From: Phycisphaeraceae bacterium
Lineage (GTDB): Bacteria; Planctomycetota; Phycisphaerae; Phycisphaerales; Phycisphaeraceae
Length of the DNA: 7,342 nt
Assembly (NCBI GenBank): GCA_029260695.1
Contig: JAJDCT010000144.1
Location: 1 to 7,342 of the forward strand
Direction: 5' to 3'
Positions 5,842-7,342 of this stretch are shown here, piece by piece. The position numbers and the translations under genes were made by a program. The notes below the pieces were generated by a model. That model searched no databases. It worked only from the letters and a program-made list of their open reading frames with translations, and was not told the DNA's origin. Numbering within the stretch: position 1 is the stretch's first letter; every line of letters starts with the position of its first letter.

Positions 5842-7002
5842 ATGACACGCGAAACAAAAATCGGGCTGCTCCTGGGCATGGGTGTGATCCTCTTGATTGG
5901 GATCATCATCAGCGACCAACTCACACAAAAACCGAGCGCGGCGGACTTCACCGGCTTCGGCCAAGAGGCCCAGCGGTCGATCGACGCCTCGGACGCCGCA
6001 CCGGCTTCGGGGTATGCGGGCTCACCCACCCCCGGAGACGCTGGCAACCCCGGCTTCGTAACCCCCGGGAACCAGCCGGCTGGCACCAGTCCGGTGATCG
6101 AGCCACCAAGTAACTTCTTTATCCCAAGCGACAGGCTGCCCTCAGCGGTGTCACCCAGGCAGGCGGACGGCACAACGCCTGATTCCTCGGCCAGCACCAA
6201 CCGCCCGCTGACCGCCTACAACGTCGATGGCTCGTCACGCTACCAAACCGATGGCCAGGTTCCCACACTCCGGGTCGGCCAGGACAACGCCGAGCTACCC
6301 CACACCACCGCGATCTCCACCGCAACGGACGCCCCCTCTAGCTATGTACCCACGCCACGCAGCGCTGACTCGGTGATCCGCCACACCGTCCTCAAAGGCG
6401 AGACGCTCACCAAGATCGCCCGGCGTCACTACGGCAACGGCGACTACTGGCGCACCATCGCAAACGCCAACCCCGGGAAGGTCACGCGAGACGGGCAGGT
6501 CCAACTCGGAGCGGTCTTGAATATACCCAAGCGTGACGATGCGGTTCTGGGCCTGGACAGCGTTTCTGCAGGCAGCGAGCAGAGCGTCCGCGTGGATACC
6601 CGTATCACTCAGCGTCCCGGAAAAACTATCACTGTTGAGTCCGGCGACACGCTCTCGGAACTGGCGACCAAGCACCTGGGCAGCGCTACCCGGTGGCAAG
6701 ATCTTATGGATGCCAACCGTGACAAGCTGGACGACCCGCAAGGCTTGCAGGTCGGGATGAAGCTGCGTCTGCCCGGCGCGGCTGACAGCACCCCAGCAAC
6801 CACCTCGACACCCGGCAAGACACCTAAGCCAAATAGCGGTGACCAGACCTACACCGTCCGCCCCGGTGACAACCTCACCGAGATCGCGGAGAAAACATTG
6901 AGCGATGGCGGCAAGTGGCAGGTGATCTACCAGGCCAACCGCGACAGACTCAAGAGCCCGGACCGCCTCATCGTTGGGCAAAAATTACGCATCCCCCGAT
7001 AA
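5842..7002 (+). CDS. Membrane-anchored protein with three LysM domains
   Basis: A 386-residue protein. A short N-terminal MTRETKIG precedes one transmembrane helix (about 7-24) with no clear cleavage site, so the protein is probably anchored with the bulk outside the cytoplasm. Residues about 30-178 are a low-complexity Pro/Ser/Thr/Gly/Asp linker. Three LysM repeats of about 50 residues follow at 181-230, 263-311 and 337-386, each with the (V)xxGDxL opening, a central YW/RW/KW aromatic pair, an (A)N motif and an xVGxxLxIP ending. LysM domains bind N-acetylglucosamine in peptidoglycan. The first repeat has GET instead of GDT. The start at ATG 5842 removes 14 non-conserved residues from an upstream ATG at 5800; AAGGA (5825-5829) is a rather distant ribosome-binding site. 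Its place between rsmH and an ftsL-like gene suggests a role at the septum or in wall attachment (inference). Confidence 0.88.
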   Translation: MTRETKIGLLLGMGVILLIGIIISDQLTQKPSAADFTGFGQEAQRSIDASDAAPASGYAGSPTPGDAGNPGFVTPGNQPAGTSPVIEPPSNFFIPSDRLPSAVSPRQADGTTPDSSASTNRPLTAYNVDGSSRYQTDGQVPTLRVGQDNAELPHTTAISTATDAPSSYVPTPRSADSVIRHTVLKGETLTKIARRHYGNGDYWRTIANANPGKVTRDGQVQLGAVLNIPKRDDAVLGLDSVSAGSEQSVRVDTRITQRPGKTITVESGDTLSELATKHLGSATRWQDLMDANRDKLDDPQGLQVGMKLRLPGAADSTPATTSTPGKTPKPNSGDQTYTVRPGDNLTEIAEKTLSDGGKWQVIYQANRDRLKSPDRLIVGQKLRIPR

Positions 7003-7135
7003 GACGACTCGGATATCACTTGGGTGCCCTGGAAGGGTTAGCAGAATTGCCAACCTGTAACGCTCCCCGAAATCGCAGGGTGCCGTTACCACGACGTGAC
7101 CGTAACCGTATCTGTAAACCGCACCGGACAGCACT
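7003..7135 (+). other. Spacer before the ftsL-like gene with two alternative hairpins
   Basis: No gene is seen. GTAACG (7057-7062) can pair with CGTTAC (7084-7089), and GTTAC (7085-7089) can instead pair with GTAAC (7102-7106). The two stems exclude each other. No T-run follows, so it does not look like a simple terminator. Confidence 0.3.
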
Positions 7136-7342
7136 ATGTTCGCCAAGTTTTTGACGGCCTTGGTGCTTGCGGTGGTGATGGGCTCGGCTGTTTTCAATCT
7201 ACGCCAGCAGCGCCTTGAATTAATGCACGAGATCACCGGGCTGCATGGGCAGATGAATCGGGACCGCCAGGCGACCTGGGACACCCAGGTCCGTAACGCC
7301 AAACGCACCGGCCCCGAGGCGCTGCATGAAGCGCTAGCACGC
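7136..7342 (+). CDS. ftsL: FtsL-like cell-division protein (3' end outside window)
   Basis: The first 69 codons of a gene that runs off the window. Residues 1-20 (MFAKFLTALVLAVVMGSAVF) form a single membrane helix with almost no cytoplasmic tail. A predicted coiled coil follows (LRQQRLELMHEITGLHGQMNRDRQ), then a conserved-looking W in QATWDTQV and ALHEALAR, which parallels the W...L...A/R pattern at the end of FtsL-type bitopic proteins. FtsL bridges FtsB/FtsQ and activates FtsW/FtsI at the septum. Sequence similarity is weak, as is normal for this family, so the assignment rests on topology plus position after rsmH. A TAA in frame at 7115-7117 shows that ATG 7136 is the first possible ATG start; GGA at 7126-7128 is a weak ribosome-binding site. 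A generic DivIC/FtsB-like protein is the alternative. Confidence 0.6.
   Translation, partial: MFAKFLTALVLAVVMGSAVFNLRQQRLELMHEITGLHGQMNRDRQATWDTQVRNAKRTGPEALHEALAR

Noticed and set aside
6295..6981. A 228-codon minus-strand open frame
   Set aside because: It is entirely opposite the three LysM domains, with no motifs and no ribosome-binding site.

Overview
The window looks like chromosomal DNA of a moderately GC-rich planctomycete, most likely of the Phycisphaerae. This is an inference from protein types: a secreted protein ending in a PEP-CTERM sorting signal, a secreted nuclease with a repeated beta-rich extension of the type common in PEP-CTERM-bearing bacteria, a short-propeptide HslV, and a LysM membrane protein lying inside a cell-division cluster. 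No mobile element, CRISPR array or origin is visible.

Layout, left to right. (1) 1-1200, minus strand: the N-terminal 400 residues of a secreted endonuclease I family nuclease, cut by the left window edge. (2) 1201-1648: a non-coding stretch holding the nuclease promoter region, an unexplained dyad-rich segment and the terminator of the next gene. (3) 1649-1732, minus: tRNA-Leu(CAG), with its own promoter and a strong terminator. (4) 1911-2462, minus: hslV, without hslU beside it and apparently transcribed as a leaderless message. (5) 2463-2826: divergent regulatory region. (6) 2827-3426, plus: a secreted PEP-CTERM protein. It ends at a perfect 14-bp terminator hairpin that it shares with the convergent operon (7).

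(7) 4504-3568, minus: a two-gene operon of a six-helix membrane protein and a small winged-helix regulator. It is driven by a near-consensus promoter overlapped by two nested palindromes, so autoregulation is likely. (8) 4652-7342, plus: a dcw-type (division and cell wall) cluster in the order rsmH, LysM membrane protein, ftsL-like gene. The last gene is cut by the right window edge. RsmH methylates 16S rRNA, FtsL is a division scaffold, and the LysM protein probably contacts peptidoglycan from the membrane.

The most unusual observation is in RsmH. The conserved Pro-Gly-Gly loop just before the SFHSLEDR motif has been expanded in frame into about seven tandem copies of a PGG-type unit, encoded by a 15-bp (sometimes 12-bp) G-rich minisatellite. 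Other points for a second look are the LysM gene inside the dcw order, the nested operators at 4541-4573, the solitary and apparently leaderless hslV, and the unassigned structured segment at 1321-1618.
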